A stretch of 44,458 nucleotides of DNA from Leptospira sp. 96542 (GCA_029310945.1 JARJFC010000034.1:1-44458); one strand, 5' to 3'. Counted from the stretch's first letter, positions 25,639-34,503 are shown. Program-made: numbers and translations. Notes: generated by a model not told the origin, from the letters alone.

Positions 25639-27990
25639 ATGAAAGAATCACAGGCTATCCTTTTTACCCAATGTTTACAAAACGACTTTACATCACTTTT
25701 GGATAAATTTGATCCCCTTCCCAATGCCCTACACGTGGGGTATACAGAAGCAAATCGTTTGTTAGGTGAAATGATTGAGGAAGGTCCAGTTTTTTCGCTC
25801 ATGGATTGGGCATATGAAACGGATGAATCGTTATTAAAACTCATACATATTAGAGACTGGCATGATCCAAATGCAAAATCACAACAAGATCACTTAATAC
25901 AATTTGGATCTCATTGTCTTCAAAATTCGAGAGGTGCAGAATTTGTTTTCCAAACCTGGGTGGACAAAAACCCAAATCGAGCAACCATTATCAACGCATC
26001 CGGGCTCAATGATTTTGTAGATACAAATTTGGACGAAATTTTAAAACCACTTTCGGATAAAAATATTAAGGTTGGACTCACGGGTGTTTGGACAGAGGCG
26101 AAAGTGAGTTTTCTTGCTTACGATTTAAAAACAAGATACCCAAATTTTGAAATCGGTGTTTGTTCTGCACTTACAGCCAGTTCTTCACTCTCTATGCACT
26201 TTATTGCCCTTGATCAATTGAAACAAATTTTGGGTGTAAAAATATTTTCTTCCATCGGTGCCTTTACGGAATTTTTAACAGGTGAACAACCGAACATTGT
26301 CAAAAAAACAATCACTCATTCCAGGGTTACAAGCGATAAACTAAAGTTAGATGAGAATTTTCCAATTTCCGATGTGGATAAAAAGATTTTACTCTACCTT
26401 TTCCGAGACTGCAAAGAAGCTGAATTCAAAACATTGGATGGCGGATTCTCTGGAAATGTTGTACTCAAATCAAAATCTACCGATCATTTAGGTCACAGCC
26501 AAGTTCCTTGCGTGGTGAAGATTGGTAACCGCGATTTGATTGCAAAAGAAAGGATGAGTTTCGAACGTATTCAGGAAGTTCTTGGCAATAACGCACCATC
26601 CATTGTCGATTTTTGTGAATTAGAAACAAGGGGAGCAATCAAATACCGATATGCCGCCATGCTCGATGGTAACGTAAGAACTTTTCAAAAAATATATACG
26701 AATGCAGATACATTTGAAGACCTCGATAAAATTATAGACATAGTTTTTGGTGACCAATTGGGTAGGCTCTATGAGGCATCCACACTTGAAAAATGTAATC
26801 TATTAGAATATTACGATTTTCAACCAAAATATTCGAAAGGTGTTCGTTCTCGAATTGAATCTCTACTTGGAAATGAAGTGGAAAATTCTGAAATAGAAAT
26901 AATTCCGAATTATTCTGTATCAAACCCAATTGATTTTTATGAGAAAGAATTACTGGAACTAAAAGAATACAATTCAGTCGCCCATAATATGTCCTATGTT
27001 CATGGAGATCTAAACGGTGCCAATATCATTATCGACGCACAAGAGAACGTTTGGATGATCGATTTTTTCCATACGCAGAAAGGGCATATTCTCCGAGATT
27101 TGATCAAATTAGAAAACGACATCCTTTATATTTTTTGCAAAATAGAATCGGAGAATGAATGGAAAGAAGCAATTTTACTTACGGATTTTTTACATGGTTG
27201 GGAAGATTTAGGTACTCTACTTCCTTATACAACACCTAGTTTTTTACAAAATCCGAAACTTCAAAAAGCTTACCGAGTGATCGCAAAACTGAGATCTTAT
27301 TATCCTAAGTTTGTAAAATTAGATAGAGATCCTTACCAATTACATGTAGCTGCCCTTCGTTATGCTATGCATACTTTGGCGTTTGACGAAAGTAATGATT
27401 GGCAAAAAAAATGGGCACTCTTTGCTGGCTCGAAACTGATCTCAAAAATAAAAATCTATATTCAAAAAACAAAATCGTTACGAATTGATTTTTTAAAACC
27501 AAACAAGGATGAAAATTTATCCCAAAATATTGGCCTAACAATATTACCAGGCAGAAAAGACAGGTCTCGGGTTCTCGCAAATGACTTAAAAGATATGAAG
27601 GACCAAAACATAAGCCATGTTTTGAGCCTAATCACTGAGGCAGAATATACCGAATACGGAGTAACCAATCTAAAAAAAGAGTTAGATAATTATGGATTTA
27701 TCTCAAAACATTGTCCGATCCTAGACCAAAGGGTTCCGAGTTTCGAACAACTCACCAATATTTTACAATGGTTAGACGAAGCATTGATAAACAATGCCAA
27801 GGTTCTCATCCATTGTGTGGGTGGGTTAGGCAGATCAGGAACCATTGCAGCAGCTTATTTGATCTGGAAATACAAATTGGACGCTTCTGCCGCCATCCAG
27901 TCTGTCCGAGAATCGCGGAGTGAACGAGCCATAGAATCAAAAGAACAGGTTCAGTTTTTAAAAACCTGCGAAGAAAAATTCAAATCATAA
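25639..27990 (+). CDS. Isochorismatase-like / kinase-like / tyrosine-phosphatase fusion
   Basis: A 783-residue soluble three-domain protein. Domain 1 (about 1-225) is isochorismatase-like: Asp16 in QCLQND, RDWHDP (about 72), and GVWTEAKVS (about 150), where the nucleophilic Cys of amidohydrolases is replaced by Lys. Domain 2 (about 240-620) is a protein-kinase-like (APH/choline-kinase) domain with GGFSGN (about 268), VVKIG (about 292), catalytic HGDLNGANI (about 455) and metal-binding IDFFH (about 474). Domain 3 (about 630-783) is a dual-specificity phosphatase with the complete HCVGGLGRSG signature (about 724), an invariant Cys and Arg, and an upstream Asp-containing loop (CPILDQRVP). I know of no named family with this order. 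ATG 25639 is preferred over TTG 25633. Confidence 0.85.
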   Translation: MKESQAILFTQCLQNDFTSLLDKFDPLPNALHVGYTEANRLLGEMIEEGPVFSLMDWAYETDESLLKLIHIRDWHDPNAKSQQDHLIQFGSHCLQNSRGAEFVFQTWVDKNPNRATIINASGLNDFVDTNLDEILKPLSDKNIKVGLTGVWTEAKVSFLAYDLKTRYPNFEIGVCSALTASSSLSMHFIALDQLKQILGVKIFSSIGAFTEFLTGEQPNIVKKTITHSRVTSDKLKLDENFPISDVDKKILLYLFRDCKEAEFKTLDGGFSGNVVLKSKSTDHLGHSQVPCVVKIGNRDLIAKERMSFERIQEVLGNNAPSIVDFCELETRGAIKYRYAAMLDGNVRTFQKIYTNADTFEDLDKIIDIVFGDQLGRLYEASTLEKCNLLEYYDFQPKYSKGVRSRIESLLGNEVENSEIEIIPNYSVSNPIDFYEKELLELKEYNSVAHNMSYVHGDLNGANIIIDAQENVWMIDFFHTQKGHILRDLIKLENDILYIFCKIESENEWKEAILLTDFLHGWEDLGTLLPYTTPSFLQNPKLQKAYRVIAKLRSYYPKFVKLDRDPYQLHVAALRYAMHTLAFDESNDWQKKWALFAGSKLISKIKIYIQKTKSLRIDFLKPNKDENLSQNIGLTILPGRKDRSRVLANDLKDMKDQNISHVLSLITEAEYTEYGVTNLKKELDNYGFISKHCPILDQRVPSFEQLTNILQWLDEALINNAKVLIHCVGGLGRSGTIAAAYLIWKYKLDASAAIQSVRESRSERAIESKEQVQFLKTCEEKFKS

Positions 27991-27991
27991 T

Positions 27992-28603
27992 CTAAACGTG
28001 GATACGATTTTCTTTGATGATGCGAACCAAATCTGGATAGGAATTTGCACCGAAAGTAACTTTTAAACTGATGAGCACAGATTCCAATTGTTCTTTGGAT
28101 AAAGAATGACGTTCTAAAATTTTTGTGAGTGGAACACCTAGTTTCAGTTCATCCACGACTTTTTTTTCCAAAGGATTAAAATTGAGATCCTCAGACTTTT
28201 TTGGACTCTGAGCAAATTGTCTCGAAGTGACAAAATTTCCAACCAAAGCCATTCGTAAACCTTCGAGCAGAGCCGTCGGGTTGTCCGATTTTAAAAGATA
28301 ACCATCCGCCCCAGCTTTGACACAGGCAAGAAAACTAGGTTTGTCATCTTTCATTGTATAAATGACAACTTTGATATTTGGAAATTTCTTTTTGATTTCA
28401 GCGAGGGCAGAAAAACCATCTGTCGTTTTTAAACGCAAATCGAGCAAAATGAGATGCGGTTGCGCATTTTTGATTTGTGTTTCGAGTTGGATGGCATCAT
28501 CTGCTTCTCCGACCATTTCAAATTCATTAGAGTCTGTCAAAATTCTTCTAACGGCAGTTCGGATGAGAAGGTTGTCTTCGATCATGAATATTCGATTTTT
28601 CAT
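27992..28603 (-). CDS. Response regulator, NarL-like with degenerate C-terminus
   Basis: A 203-residue protein with an intact receiver domain: acidic pair Glu9/Asp10, phospho-acceptor Asp55 in LILLDLRL, a Thr/Lys pair (TMKDDK and YLLKSDNP) and the ADGYLLK motif. The C-terminal 65 residues resemble a LuxR helix-turn-helix (ILERHSLSKEQLESVLISLKVTFGANSYPDLVRI) but are diverged, so DNA binding is uncertain. Three in-frame ATGs (28612, 28609, 28603) follow a GAAGG; the last gives a 10-nt spacing and puts MKNRIFMIEDN at the N-terminus. No histidine kinase is adjacent. It is convergent with the fusion gene, with 1 bp between stop codons. Confidence 0.85.
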   Translation of the reverse strand: MKNRIFMIEDNLLIRTAVRRILTDSNEFEMVGEADDAIQLETQIKNAQPHLILLDLRLKTTDGFSALAEIKKKFPNIKVVIYTMKDDKPSFLACVKAGADGYLLKSDNPTALLEGLRMALVGNFVTSRQFAQSPKKSEDLNFNPLEKKVVDELKLGVPLTKILERHSLSKEQLESVLISLKVTFGANSYPDLVRIIKENRIHV

Positions 28604-28677
28604 TTTCATCATACCTTCATTATACGAAATAAACTGCAGCGATACAATCGGAGTACACCTAAAAACGGATGTAAAAA

Positions 28678-29469
28678 CTATTGAATTTCTGCCTTTTCTA
28701 ACATCTCATCCAATTCTTTCTTTTTTGATTGCATCAGTGTTTGTAAAAATGCCAACATCTCTTCCCAGGAAGAATAATCTTTGGGATCGTACACTCCTAA
28801 ACCCAGATAACCGACTTTATTTCCAGATTGGTATTCTTGGTAGGATGCAACGCCTGATTTTAATGCTACATAAACTGGAATTTTTTGATCGAAAGCAATT
28901 TTAATCATCCCCTTTTTTAGGGTTTTAATCTCTTCCGTGTATGAATTGTGACCTTCTGGATAAACAATATAAGAGGTAGTTTTTAAACCTTCGATGAGAT
29001 TCCGAATGGAAACCGCAACAGACATAGCCTTGGAATTGTCGAAAACTTGAGAACCCATGGCTACCATCCACCAGTATGCGAAAAAAGTTTTTTTGATGAC
29101 CTGATTTGCCAAAAATGGTTTTCGTATCACATAACAATCATAAGGAAAATCCATCTCATTTACATGGTTTAAAAATACCAAATGTCCTTTTTCGGGGACG
29201 CTAATTTCGTTAAAAACAAATACTTTTGAACTAGTGAGTTTGATCACATCTTCAGCCCAAACTTTTGTTCCCGCTAAAAATTCTTGGATCCTACCTTCCC
29301 TATTTCCCGAACTTGCCTTGAACAAACCCCGCACGAGAAACGGACTCGCTTTTCCGAAGACGAGTAAAAAAACCCGTAAATACACTTTCATCACCAAACG
29401 TCCGTAATGAACACTTAGCCCATGTAGATTTTTTTTGATCAAATCATCAACAACTGGAATTTTCGCCAT
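28678..29469 (-). CDS. PlsC-like 1-acylglycerol-3-phosphate acyltransferase
   Basis: A 263-residue acyltransferase. The catalytic HX4D is NHVNEMD (about 103-109), and the substrate motif is YPEGHNS (about 162), a variant of FPEGTRS with His in place of Thr. A hydrophobic N-terminal region (MKVYLRVFLLVFGKASPFLV, about 25-45) suggests membrane association. It most likely makes phosphatidic acid from lysophosphatidate or acylates a related lipid. ATG 29469 follows a GTG at 29478 in the same frame; the ATG is preferred. It lies upstream of the response-regulator gene on the same strand with a 66-74 bp gap, so linkage is uncertain. Confidence 0.85.
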   Translation of the reverse strand: MAKIPVVDDLIKKNLHGLSVHYGRLVMKVYLRVFLLVFGKASPFLVRGLFKASSGNREGRIQEFLAGTKVWAEDVIKLTSSKVFVFNEISVPEKGHLVFLNHVNEMDFPYDCYVIRKPFLANQVIKKTFFAYWWMVAMGSQVFDNSKAMSVAVSIRNLIEGLKTTSYIVYPEGHNSYTEEIKTLKKGMIKIAFDQKIPVYVALKSGVASYQEYQSGNKVGYLGLGVYDPKDYSSWEEMLAFLQTLMQSKKKELDEMLEKAEIQ

Positions 29470-29507
29470 AAGTATCACTTAGACCAAATGGTGGTATTTT
29501 GGGAAAT

Positions 29508-29541
29508 AAAAAAGCCCAAGGAAATGCCTTGGGCTTTTTTT
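29508..29541 (-). terminator. Bidirectional rho-independent terminator
   Basis: GCCCAAGG (29514-29521) and CCTTGGGC (29527-29534) form a perfect 8-bp stem with a 5-nt loop. A six-A run precedes it (29508-29513) and a seven-T run follows, so a U-tract exists on both strands. It ends the helical exported-protein gene at 29567 and isolates plsC. Confidence 0.88.
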
Positions 29542-29566
29542 AAAAACGGTGTTAGATACGTTCTCT

Positions 29567-30670
29567 TTATTGTTGCGGTGCCGCCCCTCCCGTTTGCGCT
29601 GGTTTGTTTGGAACGTTCAGTGTTTTTTTTCGTTCTTGGTCGTATTTAAAGAACACTAAATTATTTGAATCAATGTCGTAAATGCGACCACGAGTGTCTG
29701 CGTGATCCACACGGTAATCTTCTGGAACACGGATATCAAACATAGCCTGCATTCTTGCATCAAATTTCACATACGGATTTTTGGAAAAATCATAAGTAAC
29801 ACCATCGATCTTCGCTGGTTGGCCTTCCACAGGTGCACCATTTGCATCCTTCGAAGCTTCTGTTTTTGCCTGCGAATTGTTGAGGTAATAATTATCGTAA
29901 GGATACTTCATTTTAAAAATATTGATCGCATTGGCTTTCGAATCGCGCGCTAAATTGATCGCTCCAAAATAATTTTCAATGCGGAACTTTCTATGGCTTG
30001 GTTGGAGTTTTTGGTGTTTCTCCAAATTCTTTTCAATTTTTAAAGCATTGGCTCGGGCTTCTTTCGCAAGTCCCAAATGTCGATATCCAAGTTCCATATT
30101 TTTTTCGATGTCGTACTTTTTGTACACATAATGCGCTTCTTTTGGATCATACATACGGCGAGAAAATGGAGCCTCACGTGCATTGTCCATAATGTCATGA
30201 CGGAAATAGGAACCTTTTCCATACTCAATGGATATATCCAAAAGGGCTTTGTCCAACTGGTTATTCGCATCCTTTCTTTCCATTGCCACCTTCATCATCT
30301 CTTCTGCGCGGAGCACATAGAGTTGCGAAAGTTCTTCTGTCATTTTTTCGATTCCAAGCTGGCATTCCAAAAATCTTTGGTAAGCATTGGAATAATCACC
30401 CTCAAAATAATACTGTAAACCCTCTTGGTAAATTCGTTTGGCCTCTCCGTATTTTTTCATACGGAAGCCTTCTTTGCCTTCAGGAGCATTGAGTTCAGAA
30501 GGTTTGCCTTCTGGGTCTTCACCACGAAAGTTTTTGACGATTGGCTCTAACTCTCGTAAGTAGGTAAGTAACTCGATACGTTTTTTGTACGATTTGCTGG
30601 ACACCGCTTCTGCAAACATAGGTGCTTGCATAGCGAGACTCATGAGGAGTATAAGAAGGGATTGTTTCAT
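29567..30670 (-). CDS. Exported helical hypothetical protein
   Basis: A 367-residue protein with a signal peptide (residues 1-20, ending MFAEA). The mature chain is charged and mostly helical; a TPR-like stretch (YGEAKRIYQEGLQYYFEGDYSNAYQRFLECQ, about 75-105) and many conserved-looking Tyr/Arg positions (for example AHYVYKKYDIEKNMELGYRHLGLA) suggest a helical-repeat scaffold. The C-terminus is a Pro/Gln/Gly-rich tail (NKPAQTGGAAPQQ). I do not recognise a family; the profile resembles periplasmic spirochaete structural proteins. Two starts are possible, ATG 30685 or 30670; the latter sits nearest the signal peptide. It is transcribed alone. Confidence 0.8.
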   Translation of the reverse strand: MKQSLLILLMSLAMQAPMFAEAVSSKSYKKRIELLTYLRELEPIVKNFRGEDPEGKPSELNAPEGKEGFRMKKYGEAKRIYQEGLQYYFEGDYSNAYQRFLECQLGIEKMTEELSQLYVLRAEEMMKVAMERKDANNQLDKALLDISIEYGKGSYFRHDIMDNAREAPFSRRMYDPKEAHYVYKKYDIEKNMELGYRHLGLAKEARANALKIEKNLEKHQKLQPSHRKFRIENYFGAINLARDSKANAINIFKMKYPYDNYYLNNSQAKTEASKDANGAPVEGQPAKIDGVTYDFSKNPYVKFDARMQAMFDIRVPEDYRVDHADTRGRIYDIDSNNLVFFKYDQERKKTLNVPNKPAQTGGAAPQQ

Positions 30671-30822
30671 AGCGCTGCCGTTCATTTCCGTTTTCGTAGT
30701 TTCCTTCCGAGGAAGAATCTTACAAGTAATTTCAGGGTGGTCCCTGTGAGTATTATCGGAGATTTCTGATATTGGATTGACAGATTGTATTTTAAAATTC
30801 AGCCTTTTCCTAGATTTTTCCT

Positions 30823-31701
30823 ATGTCCCAAGCCGCAGCCCACTCAAAAAAAGTATCTTTTCGCGCCAAAGAGTCCACAGTTTGCCCCATTTGTGATGAA
30901 AATCACCAAAAAGAGCAAATGTTCCAAGGAGGGGGCAGGCTCATTGCAGGGAAATTAGCCCCTGATCTCCGGCGTTTGTATGAAAAAAATAAAAAATTCG
31001 GAAGGGTGAGCCCTCTGGATTATGTCATGAATGTCTGCCCCAAATGCCTCTATGCCTCTTTTCCTAAAGATTGGGGCACACTCACTTCGGCAGACAACGA
31101 GGCCATACGTATGTCTGTGGACGTACGCCGCAACTACATTCAAAAAATTTTAGGGCCAGTGGATTTTTACGGCGACCGCCAAATTGTGTTAGGTGCTGCA
31201 TCCTATCTTTTGGGAATGGACTGTTACCAACTTAGGGGAGCGAGTGTGGCCCCTACCCCAAAAAAAGCAGTCTGTGCGATCAGATCCGCTTGGTATTTTT
31301 CCGATCTACACGATGAATTTCCAAACATCGGTTATGATAAAATCAGAGATCTAATGTACCAAAAAGCAGCGACCATTTACGGTTATACTTTGGAGCTCAT
31401 GCAAAATGGAAACGAACCAGTGGACCAGGCGGCGGGTATGCTTGGACCTGATACCGATAATAACTGGGGTTTTGATGGGGTTATTTTTTTAAATGCGTTT
31501 TTGACAAAAAAATTCAAAGACCAATTGGCGCCAAAACCAGAAGATCAAGTTTTATTACTCTCTCGCGCCAAACGAACACTCGCTAGGTTGTACGGATCGG
31601 GAAAAGCATCCAAAGGCAAACCAGGACCCATTGTGGAAATGACAAGAGAATTGTATGACGAATACAATGCAGTTTTAGAAGAACTGGGCGGCGAGAAATA
31701 A
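30823..31701 (+). CDS. DUF2225 zinc-binding protein
   Basis: A 292-residue cytoplasmic protein of the DUF2225 family. The N-terminus holds the zinc-binding pairs CPIC (21-24) and CPKC (72-75), consistent with one tetra-cysteine site. The rest is helical with PR-TPR-like character (SAWYFSDLHDEFPNIGYDKIRDLMYQKAATIYGYTLELM). The function is unknown; DUF2225 proteins are common in spirochaetes and Firmicutes. It starts at ATG 30823 and is the first of a plus-strand set with truA only 3 bp downstream, so co-transcription is likely. Confidence 0.82.
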   Translation: MSQAAAHSKKVSFRAKESTVCPICDENHQKEQMFQGGGRLIAGKLAPDLRRLYEKNKKFGRVSPLDYVMNVCPKCLYASFPKDWGTLTSADNEAIRMSVDVRRNYIQKILGPVDFYGDRQIVLGAASYLLGMDCYQLRGASVAPTPKKAVCAIRSAWYFSDLHDEFPNIGYDKIRDLMYQKAATIYGYTLELMQNGNEPVDQAAGMLGPDTDNNWGFDGVIFLNAFLTKKFKDQLAPKPEDQVLLLSRAKRTLARLYGSGKASKGKPGPIVEMTRELYDEYNAVLEELGGEK

Positions 31702-31704
31702 TCA

Positions 31705-32499
31705 TTGCCCAATTACGCTCTTTGTGTTGAGTTCGATGGAGGTTTGTTTTACGGTTGGCAAAGGCAAAAAAATCTCCCTACCGTTCAAGAATCCATCGAA
31801 TCGGCGTTAAAGACAATCCTTTCTAAAAACCCCCATAGCCATTTGTCGGTAGCGGGACGAACAGACACTGGAGTTCATGGTTTGGGGATGATTTGTAATT
31901 TCAAAACCGAAATCCCCCTAACACATCCAAACAAAGTCATCCATTCCATCAATGCCCTCACGAAAGATGGTGTCACAACCAAAGCCATTTGCGAAGTACC
32001 AGAAACCTTTCATTCTAGGTTCAGTTGTTCTGCTCGTGAATACCTTTACAAAATTCATTACACCAAACATGAGCCAGTTTTTTCGAAAGGCAGAGCACTT
32101 TGGGTGAAATCCCCCGTGGATTGGAACCGAGTGGAAGCAGAACTATCCCACCTCATTGGAGAAAAAGACTTCCGGTCCTTCGCAAAATCAAAGTCAATGG
32201 AAGGAAAAAAGGCCGTCCGAGAGATCTTTTCCGTCCAACTAGAAAGATTAGGAGAAGATCAATTTCAATTCCGGATCAAAGCGGATGGATTTATGCACAA
32301 TATGGTGAGGATTACAATCGGAACTTTACTAGACATCGGAAAGGGACGTTGGGAAACTAGATCCATAAACTCCATTTTGGAAGAGAAAAATCGTACTGAG
32401 GCTGGCACGACCCTACCGCCGTACGGTCTCTACTTTGTCCGAGCCTACTACGAAGATTACCCTGAGATCAATGAACTTTACAAAACAACTCTTCCCTAG
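31705..32499 (+). CDS. truA: tRNA pseudouridine(38-40) synthase TruA
   Basis: TruA makes pseudouridine at positions 38-40 of tRNA anticodon arms. The 264-residue protein has YALCVEFDGGLFYGWQRQ at the start, the catalytic Asp54 in AGRTDTGVH, and the FHSRFSCSAREYLYKI and MHNMVRITIGTLLDIGKG motifs (about 195-210). The start is a TTG at 31705; there is no in-frame ATG before the conserved N-terminus, and the length fits with this start. Only 3 bp separate it from DUF2225, and its last 29 nt overlap the next gene's start. Confidence 0.94.
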   Translation: MPNYALCVEFDGGLFYGWQRQKNLPTVQESIESALKTILSKNPHSHLSVAGRTDTGVHGLGMICNFKTEIPLTHPNKVIHSINALTKDGVTTKAICEVPETFHSRFSCSAREYLYKIHYTKHEPVFSKGRALWVKSPVDWNRVEAELSHLIGEKDFRSFAKSKSMEGKKAVREIFSVQLERLGEDQFQFRIKADGFMHNMVRITIGTLLDIGKGRWETRSINSILEEKNRTEAGTTLPPYGLYFVRAYYEDYPEINELYKTTLP

Positions 32500-33109
32500 C
32501 ATATTTTTCATTTTCCTTTTTCTTCCTGGATCCATTTTTTCCCAAACCTTAGAAGAATACAACAAACGCCGGTATGAACTGGGCGGTTGGGTGGGTGCGG
32601 CAAACCCGATGCCTGGAACCCCCACTGTACAAATATTAGACACAACTTTGGGCGGGGGTTTTTATGCTAGGATTCCTTGGCCATGGGTATTTTACACAGA
32701 ACTAGGTGGATCGTATGCGGTGTTTTTATCCCGTTCAGAGAGAGCCCTCACAACCATTCCCATCTACGCTGCCCTTGCTTACCAAATCCCTTTGGAACTC
32801 CCCATCCAATTTTTTCTAAAAGGTGGGGGCGGTTATGCCTATGTTGTGGCGAGACCAGCTGACACGGCCAGATGGAACCCCTTACTTTATACGGGGCTCG
32901 AAGCAAGTTTCATTGCAGGCCGACGGATCCGCATTGGTGTGCGTGTGGACTATAATAAAATTTTTGAAACCAATATGGACGTTCCCAATCAGTATCGTTT
33001 TCCTTTGGCCAGTCCTTATGATGACCCTCGTTTGCAAAATCCAGCAAACTACCAGTTACACAATGCTGATTTCTTTTATTTTGGTCTAACCGTAGGAGTG
33101 TTATTCTAA
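32471..33109 (+). CDS. Small outer-membrane beta-barrel protein
   Basis: A 212-residue protein beginning inside the 3' end of truA (ATG 32471). Residues 1-22 form a signal peptide (MNFTKQLFPSIFFIFLFLPG, cleaved near IFSQ). The mature chain has an OmpA/OmpW-like run of short amphipathic strands: GGGFYARIPWPWVFYTELGG, IPIYAALAYQIP, LPIQFFLKGGGGYAYVV, and the terminal FFYFGLTVGVLF ends in Phe. It therefore looks like an 8-strand barrel. Function unknown. It overlaps the following lipoprotein gene by one base (TAATG), which indicates coupled translation. Confidence 0.78.
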   Translation: MNFTKQLFPSIFFIFLFLPGSIFSQTLEEYNKRRYELGGWVGAANPMPGTPTVQILDTTLGGGFYARIPWPWVFYTELGGSYAVFLSRSERALTTIPIYAALAYQIPLELPIQFFLKGGGGYAYVVARPADTARWNPLLYTGLEASFIAGRRIRIGVRVDYNKIFETNMDVPNQYRFPLASPYDDPRLQNPANYQLHNADFFYFGLTVGVLF

Positions 33110-34416
33110 TGAACCATAAATTCCAATACAAAACTCTGGTTTTATTTTTTTCTATTTTCATTTCACTCCAATGCAAAACAAAACTCGATTTAGGCGAGGA
33201 GACAGTTTTGCCAGTACTTTCCACTTTGTTCAATAACAGGATGTTATTACTCCTTAAGGGAACCTATGCAACAGATTCACCCTTGGATTGGAGTGAACTC
33301 AATAATGGGACTGGCGATATTTATGTAGATAACCAAGGTGAAGGCCTAGATCCTGTAATGAATTTAGCTGGCATACCCAAAGCGGGCAACTTGCCTATTT
33401 TTTTGGATATCGGTGAAGTTCGGATCTCCAGTAAATATCTCAAAGGGTTAAACGACCTAACACAAATTAGAGATACAGTTGATTCCAATAAATTTTGGGA
33501 TTACATTGCTCCCAATAGACAAGTGTTTTGCACAGTGACCTATTCATTTGATACCAATACCTGTACAGAAAGTAACGGTATTATGAAGGCTTATGATTTT
33601 TTCAATGGCATTGGTGCACAGTTTCCGTCCAACGATCCCTCTGCCGAAACTGAATATTTAACTTTAGAAGAGGCCTTATACACTGGAAAATATGCGCTCC
33701 CAAGGCAATATTATTTTGCAGGCATTTATTTTCGTTCTCTTGTTACAGGTTTTGCGGTGAACAATGGAGTACCTGTTTCTGGTAGGTTTGATAACAGACC
33801 AATCCTCGGGGGTTTAAACATTGTCCCACGGAATAATTACATTCCAGGAACAACTACTGCTGCCAAATCAGAAATTGTTCCGAAAATGTTTCCCACTTTG
33901 TACACACAAAAACCAACACAGGCGGATATGGAAATTAGGGACGGCTTCGATCCTTATATCTTAGAGGTTCGCATCAATCTAAAAGAAAACTTGATGGCAC
34001 ATTCTTATATAGCTAGTTCCAACACAACGGTTACCTATGTGGGGGTGAGTGATATATTCTTTGATCATAAAGGTGAGGGTGATGCCGGTGGCAATATCCA
34101 AACAAGAGCCAGAGTGATTTATCCAGAAACCGCATCCAACATCACCATCACCGGCGGAAGGAATTCGCTTTTGCATTATTATGCGGTGTTTCGAGAAACA
34201 GAAGGAGAATTGACCCAAACTCTTCCGCTCGCAGCCACCCCAGCGAAGGAAGGAGCTAGGATTAAGTATTTGAATCCTGGAATATACCGTTTGGTGTGCA
34301 TTGGGGATTTAGAAAAAAGGGACGGATGGCCCGACACCGTAGTCAGAGAGACTACATTTGGCATACCAGACTATCCTTTCCGCGAAACATACAATATAGA
34401 TTTGGCCTGCCCTTAA
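33109..34416 (+). CDS. Putative surface lipoprotein
   Basis: A 435-residue predicted lipoprotein with a signal peptide ending in the lipobox SLQC (Cys22). The rest is beta-rich and without a family I recognise; Gly-Asn-rich strands (for example NNGTGDIYVDNQGEG, VIYPETASNITITGGRNS) and four further cysteines (FCTV, NTCT, VCIG, LACP) suggest a disulfide-bonded envelope protein. It is co-translated with the barrel gene just upstream, so it may be an accessory or surface partner of that barrel. The usual Leptospira outer-membrane lipoprotein pattern applies, but it matches no named lipoprotein to my knowledge. Confidence 0.78.
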   Translation: MNHKFQYKTLVLFFSIFISLQCKTKLDLGEETVLPVLSTLFNNRMLLLLKGTYATDSPLDWSELNNGTGDIYVDNQGEGLDPVMNLAGIPKAGNLPIFLDIGEVRISSKYLKGLNDLTQIRDTVDSNKFWDYIAPNRQVFCTVTYSFDTNTCTESNGIMKAYDFFNGIGAQFPSNDPSAETEYLTLEEALYTGKYALPRQYYFAGIYFRSLVTGFAVNNGVPVSGRFDNRPILGGLNIVPRNNYIPGTTTAAKSEIVPKMFPTLYTQKPTQADMEIRDGFDPYILEVRINLKENLMAHSYIASSNTTVTYVGVSDIFFDHKGEGDAGGNIQTRARVIYPETASNITITGGRNSLLHYYAVFRETEGELTQTLPLAATPAKEGARIKYLNPGIYRLVCIGDLEKRDGWPDTVVRETTFGIPDYPFRETYNIDLACP

Positions 34417-34470
34417 AGACCAAAAATTTACCTTATCGTTTCAATTTTACTTTTTTTCTCAGCTCACTGA

Positions 34471-34503
34471 TTCATCGTTTGGTAAAAGTCACCAAACGAT
34501 GAA
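34471..34503 (+). promoter_or_regulatory. Hairpin enclosing the adenylate-cyclase start codon
   Basis: Arms 34471-34483 (TTCATCGTTTGGT) and 34491-34503 (ACCAAACGATGAA) are perfectly complementary over 13 bp around AAAAGTC. The ATG of the cyclase (34499-34501) sits inside the right arm. No T-run follows, so it is not a simple terminator. In the mRNA it would bury the start codon; in DNA it is a candidate operator. Confidence 0.75.

Noticed and set aside
25639..27990. The fusion gene as part of an antiphage defence island
   Set aside because: The neighbours are ordinary core genes (LTA synthase-like, response regulator, PlsC) and there is no transposase, integrase or other defence gene nearby.
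29567..30670. Identification of the helical exported protein as the flagellar-coiling protein FcpA
   Set aside because: It is helical, exported and spirochaete-like, but is about 60 residues longer than the FcpA length I recall, and I could not match specific sequence.
30777..30822. Promoter beginning with TTGACA before the DUF2225 gene
   Set aside because: A perfect -35-like TTGACA exists but no acceptable -10 hexamer at 16-18 bp spacing.
34417..34503. Hairpin before the cyclase as a terminator of the lipoprotein gene
   Set aside because: No T-run follows the right arm on the plus strand, and the arm contains a start codon; regulation fits better.
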